From assembly GCA_965214915.1 (NCBI GenBank), contig CBDCCP010000001.1:2418001-2482000 (forward strand): 64,000 nucleotides of DNA, read 5' to 3'. Below are positions 17,164 to 26,263 of the stretch, piece after piece. The notes under the pieces were generated by a model, which was given only the letters and a program-made list of their open reading frames with translations, did no database searches and was not told the origin of the DNA. The translations under genes were made by a program, and so were the position numbers. The DNA is from CATQHP01 sp965214915 (lineage in GTDB: Bacteria; Acidobacteriota; Terriglobia; Bryobacterales; UBA6623). The stretch's first letter is position 1, and each line of letters begins with the position of its first letter.

Positions 17164-17802
17164 CTATTCCGTCTGCAGCGACCACCCCTCCGGCGCGAGG
17201 GCGGGCAGTCGGTGCTGCAATCTCTTCTTGAGGGCTTCTCTTCCGCGCAAGATGCGGGATTTCACCGTGCCGGGGGCAATCCCCAGCATCGCGGCGATTT
17301 CGTTGTAGCCTAGACCTTCGATATCGCGTAGGACCACGGCCTGACGCAGGCGCTCATCGAGTTGGCGCAGCCCGTATTCCAAAGCCATGCGCACTTCCCG
17401 GCGCTGCACCGAATCGAACGGCGTCTCGGCCGCGGAGGCCGGCAACTCCCAATCACGGCCTTCGTTGCCGGCATGGGCGCCGTTGGCGACCTCGCGGAGG
17501 CGATGCCGCGCGAACCAGCGCCGCCGATTCGATGCTTCATGGACCGCAATGCGGTAAAGCCAAGTCTTCAGGCTCGAATCCTCGCGGAACTCCCCGATCT
17601 TGCGAAATACCTTCAGGAAAACTTCTTGCGTCACGTCGGGCGCTTCGTTGGGATCGTCCAGCAAGCGATAGACGAAAGAATAAATCGAGTTCTGGTAGCG
17701 TTCGAGCAGTTGCTCGAAACTGCCCGCCGAGCCGCATTTGAGGCCGCGAACGAGGGCGGAATCGGGATCCGCTTGGACAGCGTCGAGTTTCAGTTCCGGC
17801 AC
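17164..17802 (-). CDS. ECF sigma-70 factor (RpoE-like)
   Basis: 212 residues. Region 2 spans about residues 30-95 (YRLLDDPNEAPDVTQEVFLK, FREDSSLKTWLYRIAVHEA). Region 4 spans about 140-200 (LRQAVVLRDIEGLGYNEIA, then GIAPGTVKSRILRGREALKK). It directs RNA polymerase to extracytoplasmic-stress-type promoters and is followed immediately by its likely anti-sigma. A GGAACC/GTCTA-type promoter sits upstream, indicating autoregulation. Intact, in contrast to the relic at 1.8 kb. Confidence 0.92.
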   Translation of the reverse strand: MPELKLDAVQADPDSALVRGLKCGSAGSFEQLLERYQNSIYSFVYRLLDDPNEAPDVTQEVFLKVFRKIGEFREDSSLKTWLYRIAVHEASNRRRWFARHRLREVANGAHAGNEGRDWELPASAAETPFDSVQRREVRMALEYGLRQLDERLRQAVVLRDIEGLGYNEIAAMLGIAPGTVKSRILRGREALKKRLQHRLPALAPEGWSLQTE

Positions 17803-17893
17803 TCGCTTCTCCTTGCCTCTTTGTGCTTTCGCTCGGTTTTAGCGTACCAGCCGGACGGCTTGCGAACAACCTTCCATTCCGGCTTGGCGTAAC

Positions 17894-17923
17894 TATAGAC
17901 ACCGGCAGGTCTCGATCGGTTCC
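17894..17923 (-). promoter_or_regulatory. ECF (sigma-E type) promoter for the sigma/anti-sigma pair
   Basis: On the minus strand GGAACC (17918-17923) is followed after 17 bases by GTCTATA (17894-17900). This matches the GGAAC / GTC(T)A pattern of RpoE-like ECF promoters. It lies about 90 bases upstream of the sigma start and just past the end of the glycosyltransferase gene, so the sigma gene probably activates itself. Confidence 0.55.
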
Positions 17924-17937
17924 CGGAAAGCGGAATT

Positions 17938-19146
17938 CTATTCCGGCGTCCCGGCAAGGACATCGCCGGCGACCCGCTCGATCTTGTCTTTGCCGTTGAG
18001 GTTGTAAACGTAACCCCGCCATGCAATGCGGCGGGTGAGGCTCGAGCGGACGAGGCTGTAGAGCCATACCCAGGTGGCGACCGGGGTCAACCAGAAGTAT
18101 GCCCAGCCGTTCGCCGCGAGCCAGTCTTCGCGGTCGGGGAACATCAATGCCGCGGCGTAGCCTCTCATGCCCCCCTTGGCCATGCCGGAGACCAGAACGA
18201 TTATCAGAATGCCGAGGCCGAGCAGGTTGCCCGCGGCCAGTTGGACGAGCGAAAGGAGCATCGCTCCGCAATAAACAATGTGTCCGATGAAAGCGGGCAG
18301 CCAGAGATCGAAGCGGTAAACCTTGGTGATGACCAGTTGGCGCGCGGCCCAGTCCAGAAATTCCCCGGCGCTGCATTGACCGGTAGTAGCCACCATCGCT
18401 TCGGGGATGAAGCGGACGCCCCGGCCGGCTTCCTTCAGCGCCTCCTGGAGACGGCAGTCGTCGCTGACCGTTCCTTGCCAGAAGTCCGCGACTCGGGCGG
18501 AGTCGAACGCCTCGCGGTGGATCGCCATGCCGCCCCCCCAGGCGAAGTTCTTGTCCTTGGCGCTCATGCTGCCGGCGATGGCCGAGTCCCAGACGCTGCG
18601 CAGTAGGGGCCAGAAACCGCCTTTCTCGGGGAAATGCCAACGGAAGGCGGTGGTTGCGCCCAGGGCTTCCTCCTCGAGCGGCGCGACGAGGCGCCGCAGC
18701 CAATCGGCGCGGACCTGCCCGTCGGAGTCGGCGAAGACGAAGACCTCCGACTCGCGCCGAGCGGCGTTGACGGCAGCGATGAGGTTGTGAACTTTTTCGC
18801 CGACTCCGGGGGGCGGCTCGCCGGACACGACCAAGCGGAAGTTTTCGCCGAGCGTCATGCGCGCCGCGGGGACGGCCGGGTCGGATTCACTGCGGCAGGC
18901 GACGATCAATTCGTAGTCGGGATAGTCCTGGGTTCCCAGCGAGCGCAGATTGGCGGCGAGGTCGTGATCGATCCCCTTGACGGGAAGAATCAGCGTCGCT
19001 TTGGGGGTATAGGGATCGGGATCGGGTTCGTCCAGGCCCGCCATGCGCTCCTGGACGTACTCCAGGTAAGCCCGGCCGGTTTTTACCGAGACGACTGCGG
19101 CAAGAACGGCAAGAGAAGCAAAGATCCAGAAAAGAACTTCCAGCAA
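17938..19146 (-). CDS. Membrane glycosyltransferase family 2/21-like
   Basis: 402 residues. An N-terminal membrane helix is followed by a GT-A domain: ATLILPVKGIDHDLAANLRS, the DxD-like FADSDGQVRADWLRR and a third acidic motif GTVSDDCRLQEALK. The Q/RxxRW position reads ARQLVITKVYR. Three or four C-terminal membrane helices follow. The pattern resembles ceramide glucosyltransferases (GT21), so a lipid acceptor is plausible but not proven. It stops just before the ECF promoter of the sigma gene and lies 15 bases after the phoD stop, suggesting co-transcription with phoD. Confidence 0.8.
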   Translation of the reverse strand: MLEVLFWIFASLAVLAAVVSVKTGRAYLEYVQERMAGLDEPDPDPYTPKATLILPVKGIDHDLAANLRSLGTQDYPDYELIVACRSESDPAVPAARMTLGENFRLVVSGEPPPGVGEKVHNLIAAVNAARRESEVFVFADSDGQVRADWLRRLVAPLEEEALGATTAFRWHFPEKGGFWPLLRSVWDSAIAGSMSAKDKNFAWGGGMAIHREAFDSARVADFWQGTVSDDCRLQEALKEAGRGVRFIPEAMVATTGQCSAGEFLDWAARQLVITKVYRFDLWLPAFIGHIVYCGAMLLSLVQLAAGNLLGLGILIIVLVSGMAKGGMRGYAAALMFPDREDWLAANGWAYFWLTPVATWVWLYSLVRSSLTRRIAWRGYVYNLNGKDKIERVAGDVLAGTPE

Positions 19147-19161
19147 TGCGGATTCTCCAGC

Positions 19162-20973
19162 CTACTTTGCGGCCTGGATCGTTTCGGCGTAGAGCAGATC
19201 GCCGGTCAGTCCGTCGTAATACTGAAAGACCGCCTGCGGGCGCGCGTAGGCGGCCCAGAACTCCTTGCCGCGCGGGTTGGGGATGCGGAAGACGTTGTTG
19301 ATGTTGACTACGGCGTAGATGGGCCGCCTGTTGCCCTTGCCGGCTGCGTTGGGAATGAACGACGACCAGCGGATATCGACCGTCTTCCCCCGCGATTCGA
19401 ACAGGCCGTTGGTGGGGCGGTCGTTTTCTTCTTCCAGGATATGGTTGCCGGAGTTGTGCGGGCCGGAGGCGAATTCCCAGACCCGATCGGTGATCTTGAT
19501 GGCGAAGCTGTTGTGCAGATCGCCGGTGAGCACGAATACGGGCTTGCCGAGCGAGTCCCAGAAATCGATCAGCTCGTTGCGCTCGGCGGCGACCGCCGTC
19601 CAAGCCTCGTCTTTGTTGCCCTTTTCCTGACCGGCGCGGATGTGCGGCACCATCAGGTTGACGGAAGAGACGATGAAGAGGAAGTCGGCGCCGCTGCCGC
19701 GCATGGCCTCCTTGAGCCACTTCTTCTGGCGTTTGCCCAGGATCGAGACGTTGGGATCGAACGGGTTGTCGATGTCGTGCATTTGCCTGTGGCTGCGCGT
19801 ATCGACGTAGAAAAACTCGACGTTGGCGATTTTTTGGCGGAAGTGCGAGAAACGTCCGATGGAGTAGGAGACCTCGCTGTCGGCCCGAGGGGCGGGCGAG
19901 ATGCGCAGGCGGTTGCGGTCGAGGGTTTCTTCGATGGCGTAAACGCCGGCGTTGGGGTCGCCGCCGGCGCGGTCGAGAGCGGCGCGGTTGACTCCGGCGT
20001 CGGGCGTGCCCCAGTGGACGGTCAGCGTGCCGGCTTCTTCGAGCTTCAGTTCGCGGAAGTCGGCATCGTTGTCCACGAGCGTGTCGTCGCCCCGTTTGAG
20101 CGCGGCGCGTCCGAAATGGATGTCCTGCTTCCAGCCGACCGGGTTCGACCATCCCAGGTAGTCGTACCAGGCGCGCGTGCCGATGTCGCGGAAGGCGGGG
20201 CGGCGGTGGCGCAGCCCCGGCGTGCCCGCGCCGTTCATGTCGTTGAGCATTTCGTGGTCGTCGAACATGAAAAACGACGGGACCTCGCGGTGCCAAGCGG
20301 CCAGATTCCTGCCGCGGGAAAGATAGAGCTTGTAGTTTTCCCAAACGCCGACGATGGTCGGGGCGAGCGCGACGATGCGCGGCAGCCGCGCGGCCCCGGT
20401 TTGCCGCCGCCAGTCCACCGGCGGGTAGTCGCGCATCTCTTCGTAGAGCCAGTCGCCGTCGAGGATGGCGAAGTCGATTTTCCGCTCGATCTCGCGCAGC
20501 ATGGTTCCGAAGCCCGGCAGCGAGGGGTCGGACGGCTGGTTGTTGCCGCAGCCGTACTCGAAGCTGAAGTTGAACAGGCCCTCGGGGTTGTGCCTGGGGT
20601 GGAGGCGGGTCGTCCGGTCGGGCAGGGTGCGGAAGTCTCCGCGCAAGTCCGCGCGGGGACGCGGGCCGGGGTCGCCGTCGACCGCGTAGTAATACCTGGT
20701 ATCGGGCTCGAGGCCGGTGATGTGGGCCCAGGAGGCGTTGTCGTGGTCGAGGGCGGTGCGTATGGGCGGCGACTGCCGGTTGAGCCGGTCGGGGTCGGTT
20801 CCGTAGCGGACGCTGAATTCGCCGGGGCGCGCGGTGCGCGCCCAAACGCCGATTTCGGTCGAGCCCAGGCGGCCGAGAATCGGCCCGTGGGTGATCTGCT
20901 GACAAAGCAGCGAGCAAGCGGACAGACAGGCGCCCGCTAGAAGCCGCTGGATGAGTCGTTTCATTTGCGTCAT
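19162..20973 (-). CDS. phoD: PhoD-type alkaline phosphatase/phosphodiesterase
   Basis: 603 residues. A signal peptide (RLLAGACLSACSLLC) is followed by a beta-sandwich PhoD_N domain (GRLGSTEIGVWARTARPGEF). The PhoD metallophosphoesterase domain shows FNFSFEYGCGNNQ, DFAILDGDWLYEEM, FFMFDDHEMLNDMNGAG and a late TGDLHNSFAIKI. These hold the Asp, Asn and His metal ligands. It would hydrolyse phosphate mono- or diesters outside the cytoplasm. MTQ at 20973 or MKR at 20964 may be the true start; neither has a strong RBS. A possible lipobox is too weak to call. Confidence 0.88.
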   Translation of the reverse strand: MTQMKRLIQRLLAGACLSACSLLCQQITHGPILGRLGSTEIGVWARTARPGEFSVRYGTDPDRLNRQSPPIRTALDHDNASWAHITGLEPDTRYYYAVDGDPGPRPRADLRGDFRTLPDRTTRLHPRHNPEGLFNFSFEYGCGNNQPSDPSLPGFGTMLREIERKIDFAILDGDWLYEEMRDYPPVDWRRQTGAARLPRIVALAPTIVGVWENYKLYLSRGRNLAAWHREVPSFFMFDDHEMLNDMNGAGTPGLRHRRPAFRDIGTRAWYDYLGWSNPVGWKQDIHFGRAALKRGDDTLVDNDADFRELKLEEAGTLTVHWGTPDAGVNRAALDRAGGDPNAGVYAIEETLDRNRLRISPAPRADSEVSYSIGRFSHFRQKIANVEFFYVDTRSHRQMHDIDNPFDPNVSILGKRQKKWLKEAMRGSGADFLFIVSSVNLMVPHIRAGQEKGNKDEAWTAVAAERNELIDFWDSLGKPVFVLTGDLHNSFAIKITDRVWEFASGPHNSGNHILEEENDRPTNGLFESRGKTVDIRWSSFIPNAAGKGNRRPIYAVVNINNVFRIPNPRGKEFWAAYARPQAVFQYYDGLTGDLLYAETIQAAK

Positions 20974-21049
20974 TTGCGCGTACCGTCAACAGAGTAGCCG
21001 ATTTCGCAGTAGCCCGTTTTTCGCGGCGCCGTGATAAGTTTGGGGATTC

Positions 21050-22600
21050 ATGACGTTGGACGAGAAACGCGCGGAGCTTGAGCGAAGAAATGCGGCGGCG
21101 CTGGCGGGCGGCGGCCCCGCGCGCGCCGCGCGCCAACACAAGGCGGGGAAGCTTGCGGCGCGCGAGCGGTTGGACCTGTTGCTCGACGAGGGCAGCTTCC
21201 AGGAGTTGGACCGGCTGGTCGTCCACGACTGCGCCGACTTCGGCATGGACGCGCAGAAGATACCGGGCGACGGCTTCGTGACGGGATACGGGCGGATCGA
21301 CGGCCGGCTGGTTTACGTCTTTTCGCACGACTTCACCGTTTTCGGCGGCTCCCTTTCCCTCGAAAACGCCGGGAAAGTCTGCAAAGTGATGGACATGGCG
21401 CTGAAGAACGGGGCGCCGCTGATCGGCTTGAACGATTCCGGGGGAGCGCGGATTCAGGAAGGCGTGGCGTCGCTGGCCGGTTACGCGGACATCTTTCTGC
21501 GCAACACGCTGGCCAGCGGCGTGGTTCCCCAGATATCGGCCGTCATGGGGCCGTGCGCGGGGGGGGCGGTTTATTCGCCGGCGATTACCGACTTCGTATT
21601 CATGGTCGACAAGACCAGCTATATGTTCGTCACCGGTCCGGACGTGATCAAGACGGTCACGCAGGAAGAAGTCTCCAAGGAAGAGTTGGGCGGGGCGCAT
21701 ACCCACAACGAGACCAGCGGGGTAGCGCACTTTCTGGCGGCGGACGATACGCACTGCCTGCAGATGATCCGCGAGTTGCTTTCGTTCCTGCCGTCGAACA
21801 ATCTGGACGACGCTCCGCTCCGCGATTCCGGCGACCCCGTCGACCGCGCCGAGGCGAGATTGGATTCGATTGTGCCGGCCGAGGCGAAAGCCCCCTACGA
21901 CATCAAGGAGATCGTCTCGGCCGTCGTCGATGACAAGTATTTTTTCGAGGTGCAGGAGCACTTCGCCAAGAACATCGTGGTCGGCTTTGCGCGGCTGGCC
22001 GGCCGGTCGGTCGGGATCGTGGCCAATCAACCGGCGGTCCTGGCCGGCTGCCTGGATATCGACGCATCGCTCAAAGGGGCGCGTTTCGTGCGTTTCTGCG
22101 ACGCCTTCAACATTCCGATTGTCACCTTCGAGGACGTGCCCGGATTCCTGCCCGGAACGCGGCAGGAGTACGGCGGCATCATCAAGCACGGGGCGAAGCT
22201 GCTCTATGCGTTTTGCGAGGCCACGACGCCGAAAATCACGGTCATCACGCGCAAGGCCTACGGGGGAGCGTATTGCGTGATGGGTTCGAAGCACATCCGG
22301 ACCGATGTCAACTTCGCCTACCCGACGGCCGAGATCGCGGTGATGGGGCCCGAGGGCGCCGTGAACATTCTCTACAGGCGCGAGTTGGCGGCGGCGGACG
22401 ATCCCGAAGCATTTCGGGCGGAAAAAATCGAGGAGTTCAAGACGCAGTTCGCGAATCCTTACAAGGCGGCCGAGAAAGGGTGGATCGATGAGGTGATCGC
22501 GCCCCGCGACACGCGGCGCAAGCTCATCTCCGCTCTGGAGATGCTGGAGAACAAGGCGGATACGACGCCGCGCAAGAAGCACGGAAACATCCCGCTGTGA
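21050..22600 (+). CDS. Acyl-CoA carboxylase beta subunit (propionyl-CoA carboxylase type)
   Basis: 516-residue carboxyltransferase. Typical stretches are KLAARERLDLLLDEGSFQEL, LIGLNDSGGARIQEGVASLA, QISAVMGPCAGGAVYSPA, and in the C-terminal half FCDAFNIPIVTFEDVPGFLP and RKAYGGAYCVMGSKH. It transfers CO2 from biotin to an acyl-CoA, most likely propionyl-CoA giving methylmalonyl-CoA, which the mce and meaB products at 0.5-1.8 kb would process. The biotin carboxylase/carrier alpha subunit is not beside it. Full length. Confidence 0.9.
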   Translation: MTLDEKRAELERRNAAALAGGGPARAARQHKAGKLAARERLDLLLDEGSFQELDRLVVHDCADFGMDAQKIPGDGFVTGYGRIDGRLVYVFSHDFTVFGGSLSLENAGKVCKVMDMALKNGAPLIGLNDSGGARIQEGVASLAGYADIFLRNTLASGVVPQISAVMGPCAGGAVYSPAITDFVFMVDKTSYMFVTGPDVIKTVTQEEVSKEELGGAHTHNETSGVAHFLAADDTHCLQMIRELLSFLPSNNLDDAPLRDSGDPVDRAEARLDSIVPAEAKAPYDIKEIVSAVVDDKYFFEVQEHFAKNIVVGFARLAGRSVGIVANQPAVLAGCLDIDASLKGARFVRFCDAFNIPIVTFEDVPGFLPGTRQEYGGIIKHGAKLLYAFCEATTPKITVITRKAYGGAYCVMGSKHIRTDVNFAYPTAEIAVMGPEGAVNILYRRELAAADDPEAFRAEKIEEFKTQFANPYKAAEKGWIDEVIAPRDTRRKLISALEMLENKADTTPRKKHGNIPL

Positions 22601-22661
22601 TCCCCCCTCCCGGGGGCGGGTGGGGGCGTGCTGCTACGATGGCGGAAGCGCGAGGCGCTGC

Positions 22662-23153
22662 ATGAAGATTTTCCCCCTACTGTTGGCGGCGGCCGCCGTC
22701 GTTCTGTTTTTCTCCGTCGAAACCGCATCCGCGCAGCGCACGCACGGTTATGCCTTCGCCGCGCCCGGAGTGGGCGGGGTCGGCGTAAACGAAGGCTTGC
22801 TTCACGCCGGCGCAGGCGGGGAACTGGCCCTTCCCATGCTGCTCGGCATCGGCGCGGAATTGGGCGTACTCGGATCGTTCAAGAACATCCGCGACATCGA
22901 CGAGACCAACACCCTTGCCTCGCTCAGCTTCTATCGGCACTTCCCAACGCCCGGCCCCGTCGATCCCTACACGTTCGGCGGCTACTCGAAGCTGTTGCGC
23001 GGCGATGCCGGAAACGGCTTCAATTTCGGTCTTGGAGCAAACCTGTCCCCCTGGGGGCGGCTTGGCTTCAAGTTCGAATTCCGGGGCCACGTTTTCTCCG
23101 GCGCCGGCGACTCCGCGCAATTGTGGCAGGGCCGCTTCGCAGTGATCTTTTAG
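22662..23153 (+). CDS. Putative small outer-membrane beta-barrel protein
   Basis: 163 residues. Signal peptide MKIFPLLLAAAAVVLFFS with cleavage near ASAQ. The mature part alternates hydrophobic and polar residues and is Gly- and aromatic-rich (GGELALPMLLGIGAELGVLG, YTFGGYSKLLRG, RLGFKFEFRGHVF) and ends QGRFAVIF with a terminal Phe. These are traits of small outer-membrane barrels. No specific family is recognised. Confidence 0.6.
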   Translation: MKIFPLLLAAAAVVLFFSVETASAQRTHGYAFAAPGVGGVGVNEGLLHAGAGGELALPMLLGIGAELGVLGSFKNIRDIDETNTLASLSFYRHFPTPGPVDPYTFGGYSKLLRGDAGNGFNFGLGANLSPWGRLGFKFEFRGHVFSGAGDSAQLWQGRFAVIF

Positions 23154-23192
23154 CCGCGGGGCCACCTGGCGGCCTCTGCTACAATACGCGGC

Positions 23193-23702
23193 ATGTCGAT
23201 TGCGCAATCCTTTCTTGGAGAGTTCGACCACGAGATGGCGAACACCCGCAAAATGCTGGCGTTGGTTCCCGAGGACAAGTTCGATTTCGCGCCGCACGAG
23301 AAGTCGATGAAGCTCGGCTTTCTGGCCGGACACATTGCCGACATGCCCGGTTGGAGCGTGCCGACCGTCAACGCTCCCGAGTTGGACATCCAACCTGTCG
23401 GCGGCCCCGCCTGGGAGCCCTTCGTCCCCAAGACCCGGGACGAGGTCCTGGCCGTGTTCGACAAGAACGTGGCCGCGGCGAAAGAAGCGGTCGGGGGCGC
23501 CGCCGACGACGCTTTGACGGTACCGTGGTCGCTGCTGGCGGGCGGCAATACCCTGTTCACCATGCCGCGCATCGCCGTGCTGAAGAGCATGATCCTGAAC
23601 CACATCATCCACCACCGCGCGCAGTTGGGCGTGTACCTGCGCCTGAACGACATCCCCATCCCGGGCATGTACGGCCCCTCGGCCGACGACCCGGATTTTT
23701 AG
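23193..23702 (+). CDS. DinB-family protein
   Basis: 169 residues with the four-helix DinB/YfiT-like fold. An N-terminal FDHEM, FLAGHIADMPGWSVP in the middle and NHIIHHRAQLGVYLR near the C-terminus supply the His residues of the metal site. DinB-like proteins are often thiol-dependent transferases or detoxification enzymes; the reaction here is unknown. Last gene before the minus-strand ankyrin island. Confidence 0.82.
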   Translation: MSIAQSFLGEFDHEMANTRKMLALVPEDKFDFAPHEKSMKLGFLAGHIADMPGWSVPTVNAPELDIQPVGGPAWEPFVPKTRDEVLAVFDKNVAAAKEAVGGAADDALTVPWSLLAGGNTLFTMPRIAVLKSMILNHIIHHRAQLGVYLRLNDIPIPGMYGPSADDPDF

Positions 23703-23733
23703 GGGCGCGGGCTCGCCGGCAGTATAGGGATTC

Positions 23734-24927
23734 TCATTGGATGTAGCTCGTCTGATGTAAGGGGAGGCGTCCGCGCCTGTCTCGCGCCTTGGGGTCCGCG
23801 CCGGCATCCAGCAGCGCCGTGATGACAGCGGAATTTCTGTTGTTCATGACGGCATGATGCAGGGGGCGCCGGCCTTGCTTGTCCCGCGCGTTGGGGTCTG
23901 CGCCGGCGGCTGCGAGCGCCGCGATGACGTCAGGGTTCTCGTTGTTCTGGGCCGCATGGCGCAGGGGGCGCAGACCGTCCTTGTCCCGTGCGTTGGGGTC
24001 CGCGCCGGCGGCGGCAATCGCCGTGATGAAATTGGGGTCTTCGTTGAACGAAGCCGCATGGTGCAGCAGTGTGCAGCCGCGCCTGTCCCGCGCTTTGAAA
24101 TCCGCGCCGGCTTCCACGAGCGCCGTGATGACTGCGGGGTTCTTGTTGGCTCCGGCCGCGCAATGCAGGATGGTGACGCCGTTCTTGTGCCGCGCGTTAG
24201 GGTCTGCTCCGGCAGCTACAAGCACCCCGATAATGGCGGGATTCTCGTTGGAAACGGCCGCGCGCTGCAAGGGAGGCCAGCCGAACTTGTCCCGCGCGTG
24301 GATATCTGCGCCGGCATCCAGGAGCAGCGTGATGATGGCGGGGTTCCTGTTGCATGTAGCCGCGAAATGCAAAAGAGTATTGCCGATCCCGTCCCGATCC
24401 TCGAATTTTGCGCCGGCGTCCATGAGCGCCGTGATGACGGCGGGGTTCTTGCCGCCGCCGACCGCATGATGCAAGGCGCCACAGCCGTTCTTGTCCCGGG
24501 CGTTAATGTCCGCTCCGGCATTCAGAAGCGCTTTGACGATGGCGGGATTCTCGTTGTATTCAGCCGCCTGATGCAGCGGGGGGCTGCCGTCCTCGTCCCG
24601 GGCGTCGATGTCTGCGCCGGCATTCAGAAGCGCGTCGATGACAGCGGGGTTCCCGTTGTAGCGGGCCGCGCCATGCAGGGGGGAATCGCCGTCCTCGTCC
24701 AGTGCTGCGATGTCTGCGCCGGCGGCCAGGAGCGCGGCGATGACGGCCGGGTTCTCGTTGTATGCCGCCGCAAAATGCAGGGGGGTAACGCCGTTCTCGT
24801 CCCGCGCGTCGGGGTCCGCACCCGCCTTCAGGCAGGCTTCCACATCCGCGATAGTGGCTGCTCGGAAGTACTTCTCCGAGTTCCAGTCCGCGCAGTCGGC
24901 GGCCGGCGCCGTCGCTCGCGTCGTCAT
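23734..24927 (-). CDS. Ankyrin-repeat protein A (NPAVI type), ten repeats
   Basis: 397 residues. It starts with the cap ADCADWNSEKYFRAATIADV, whose two Cys are spaced C-x19-C, then ten 34-residue ankyrin units of the form NENPAVIAALLAAGADIAA / GDSPLHGAARY. The coding DNA repeats every 102 bp. There is no signal peptide, unlike ankyrin genes B and E of this island, and no C-terminal PWDYAK cap: the gene ends with PLHQTSYIQ. The protein would be a long solenoid that binds another protein. Downstream-most gene of the minus-strand island. Confidence 0.85.
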   Translation of the reverse strand: MTTRATAPAADCADWNSEKYFRAATIADVEACLKAGADPDARDENGVTPLHFAAAYNENPAVIAALLAAGADIAALDEDGDSPLHGAARYNGNPAVIDALLNAGADIDARDEDGSPPLHQAAEYNENPAIVKALLNAGADINARDKNGCGALHHAVGGGKNPAVITALMDAGAKFEDRDGIGNTLLHFAATCNRNPAIITLLLDAGADIHARDKFGWPPLQRAAVSNENPAIIGVLVAAGADPNARHKNGVTILHCAAGANKNPAVITALVEAGADFKARDRRGCTLLHHAASFNEDPNFITAIAAAGADPNARDKDGLRPLRHAAQNNENPDVIAALAAAGADPNARDKQGRRPLHHAVMNNRNSAVITALLDAGADPKARDRRGRLPLHQTSYIQ

Positions 24928-25032
24928 CGTTCAATAGTACAGGCGCCGGCCGGCTTCACCGCCCGCAACGCGCAATTTCGCCTCAACGACCGCTTGGACG
25001 GCTCCCAGGCGGCTTTGCTTCGGGGGGCGGTC

Positions 25033-25629
25033 TCAGTCCGGCGGAGCGCCCTTCGGCCCCCGTTTGCCCGTAATGAAAACCGAAACCAGCCCCACGACCG
25101 CTCCCCCGCCGACGATAGCCGCAGTGGTAGAGTGACCCAGATGGCCAAGCCAAGCCGCCGTGGCGAAAGCAGCCGGCGCGACAATGACCCCGCAAGTCTG
25201 TCCGCGCCGCATATAAGCTTCGACATCCTTGGCCGCGGTCATGGCCTCCTCATGAGTGTGCTTCTGCTGTATCTCGGCCATGCGAATGATGCGGTCTCCC
25301 GCTCCAGGTAGGATGTTTTCGTACCTTTGCAGGGCTTCGGGAGGCGGAAGCGGGCCGGAAAATTGAATTCCTCTGCTGACTGAATCCGACGGGGGCACGG
25401 CCTTTGGCCGACGCTTTGCCGACGGCCTGTTGATCGCGTTCGACGCCGCTTCTTCACCGACAACCCCGATCCCGAAGCGAATGTGGTCTCCCACGCGCGA
25501 CCAGATTTTGCGCAAGCGCTCCTCGACCGTTTCCTTTGGGATGCTCCGCTCGTAGATATCTTCGGATGGATAGATGTCCATCACGCTCCCCATGCCGCGA
25601 AGGAAAGCGTTTCTTTGTCTGGTATTCAT
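25033..25629 (-). CDS. DUF2335-family predicted membrane protein
   Basis: 198 residues. The N-terminus (GMGSVMDIYPSEDIY, EERLRKIWSRVGDHI) is followed by the DUF2335 core: SGPLPPPEALQRYENILPGA, DRIIRMAEIQQKHTHEEAM, then MRRGQTCGVIVAPAAFATAA and GHSTTAAIVGGGAVVGLV, giving two C-terminal membrane helices. Function unknown. ATG at 25629 or 25635 (MFM). It lies between the higA gene and ankyrin A on the same strand and may be part of that transcript. DUF2335 proteins often occur in accessory regions with toxin-antitoxin genes. Confidence 0.75.
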   Translation of the reverse strand: MNTRQRNAFLRGMGSVMDIYPSEDIYERSIPKETVEERLRKIWSRVGDHIRFGIGVVGEEAASNAINRPSAKRRPKAVPPSDSVSRGIQFSGPLPPPEALQRYENILPGAGDRIIRMAEIQQKHTHEEAMTAAKDVEAYMRRGQTCGVIVAPAAFATAAWLGHLGHSTTAAIVGGGAVVGLVSVFITGKRGPKGAPPD

Positions 25630-25838
25630 GAACATCGTCACTATACGCCATCGAACAGGGAAACGCATCGTCAACCGCACAGCGGATGACGGCGGTTGCA
25701 TTCGCGCCGGCTGCGTCCGGAAACCGTACGGGCACACGATATAGCGCCTCGTTGAAAGGCAAATACAGGAAGGGCGGGCGCGGAAGGGCTTGTGCATGCC
25801 CCTCACGGACGATGGCGGCCTACGCGCGGAAGATCGTC

Positions 25839-26201
25839 TCAACTCTTCGAGGTTGCCGTACGCGGCTTTGCCGAATTGCGGCGTTTGCGCGCCTGGGCCA
25901 AGTCGTACCTGCCCTGCAACCGAACCCAGCTTTCCGCGTCCGACCACCCCGCATCTTCCAACTTCAGAGCCATTTGCAGCGAGATGCCGGCCTTGCCGTT
26001 GAGAACCCTTGAGAGCGTATGCCGCGCCACGCCCAGCTTGGCCGCGGCTTCTCCGACGGTCATCCCGTCGACGATCCATTCGTAACGGATGTGGTCCCCT
26101 GGATGGGGAGGATTCCGCCGCAGCCAAGCTTCTCTCGGGTCTTTCAGTTCCTCCTTGAATTCGGTGTCGTCGATGTCGATCGTAGTCGTAGTCATAGTCA
26201 T
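25839..26201 (-). CDS. higA: HigA-family antitoxin
   Basis: 120-residue XRE-type antitoxin. The HigA signature is PPHPGDHIRYEWIVDGMTVG followed by the helix-turn-helix EAAAKLGVARHTLSRVLNGK and AGISLQMALKLEDAG, then ESWVRLQGRYDL. It binds the HigB toxin and represses the operon. Located 62 bases after higB; toxin-first order is typical of higBA. Longer than the core family at both ends, with a Thr-rich start (MTMTTTT). Confidence 0.88.
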   Translation of the reverse strand: MTMTTTTIDIDDTEFKEELKDPREAWLRRNPPHPGDHIRYEWIVDGMTVGEAAAKLGVARHTLSRVLNGKAGISLQMALKLEDAGWSDAESWVRLQGRYDLAQARKRRNSAKPRTATSKS

Positions 26202-26263
26202 AGTAAATATCCCCCCAATAAGGGCAGCTCGTAATTCCTACAGGTATTTATAAATGTTAGGTG

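Noticed and set aside
18887..22582. A 1,231-codon minus-strand open frame spanning the PhoD and carboxylase genes
   Set aside because: It is a high-GC shadow: Arg/Pro/His-rich, no domains, and it overlaps two well-recognised proteins in other frames or on the other strand.
23854..25311. Long plus-strand open frames opposite ankyrin A
   Set aside because: The 102-bp repeat lacks stops in several frames on both strands, so periodic antisense frames appear automatically.
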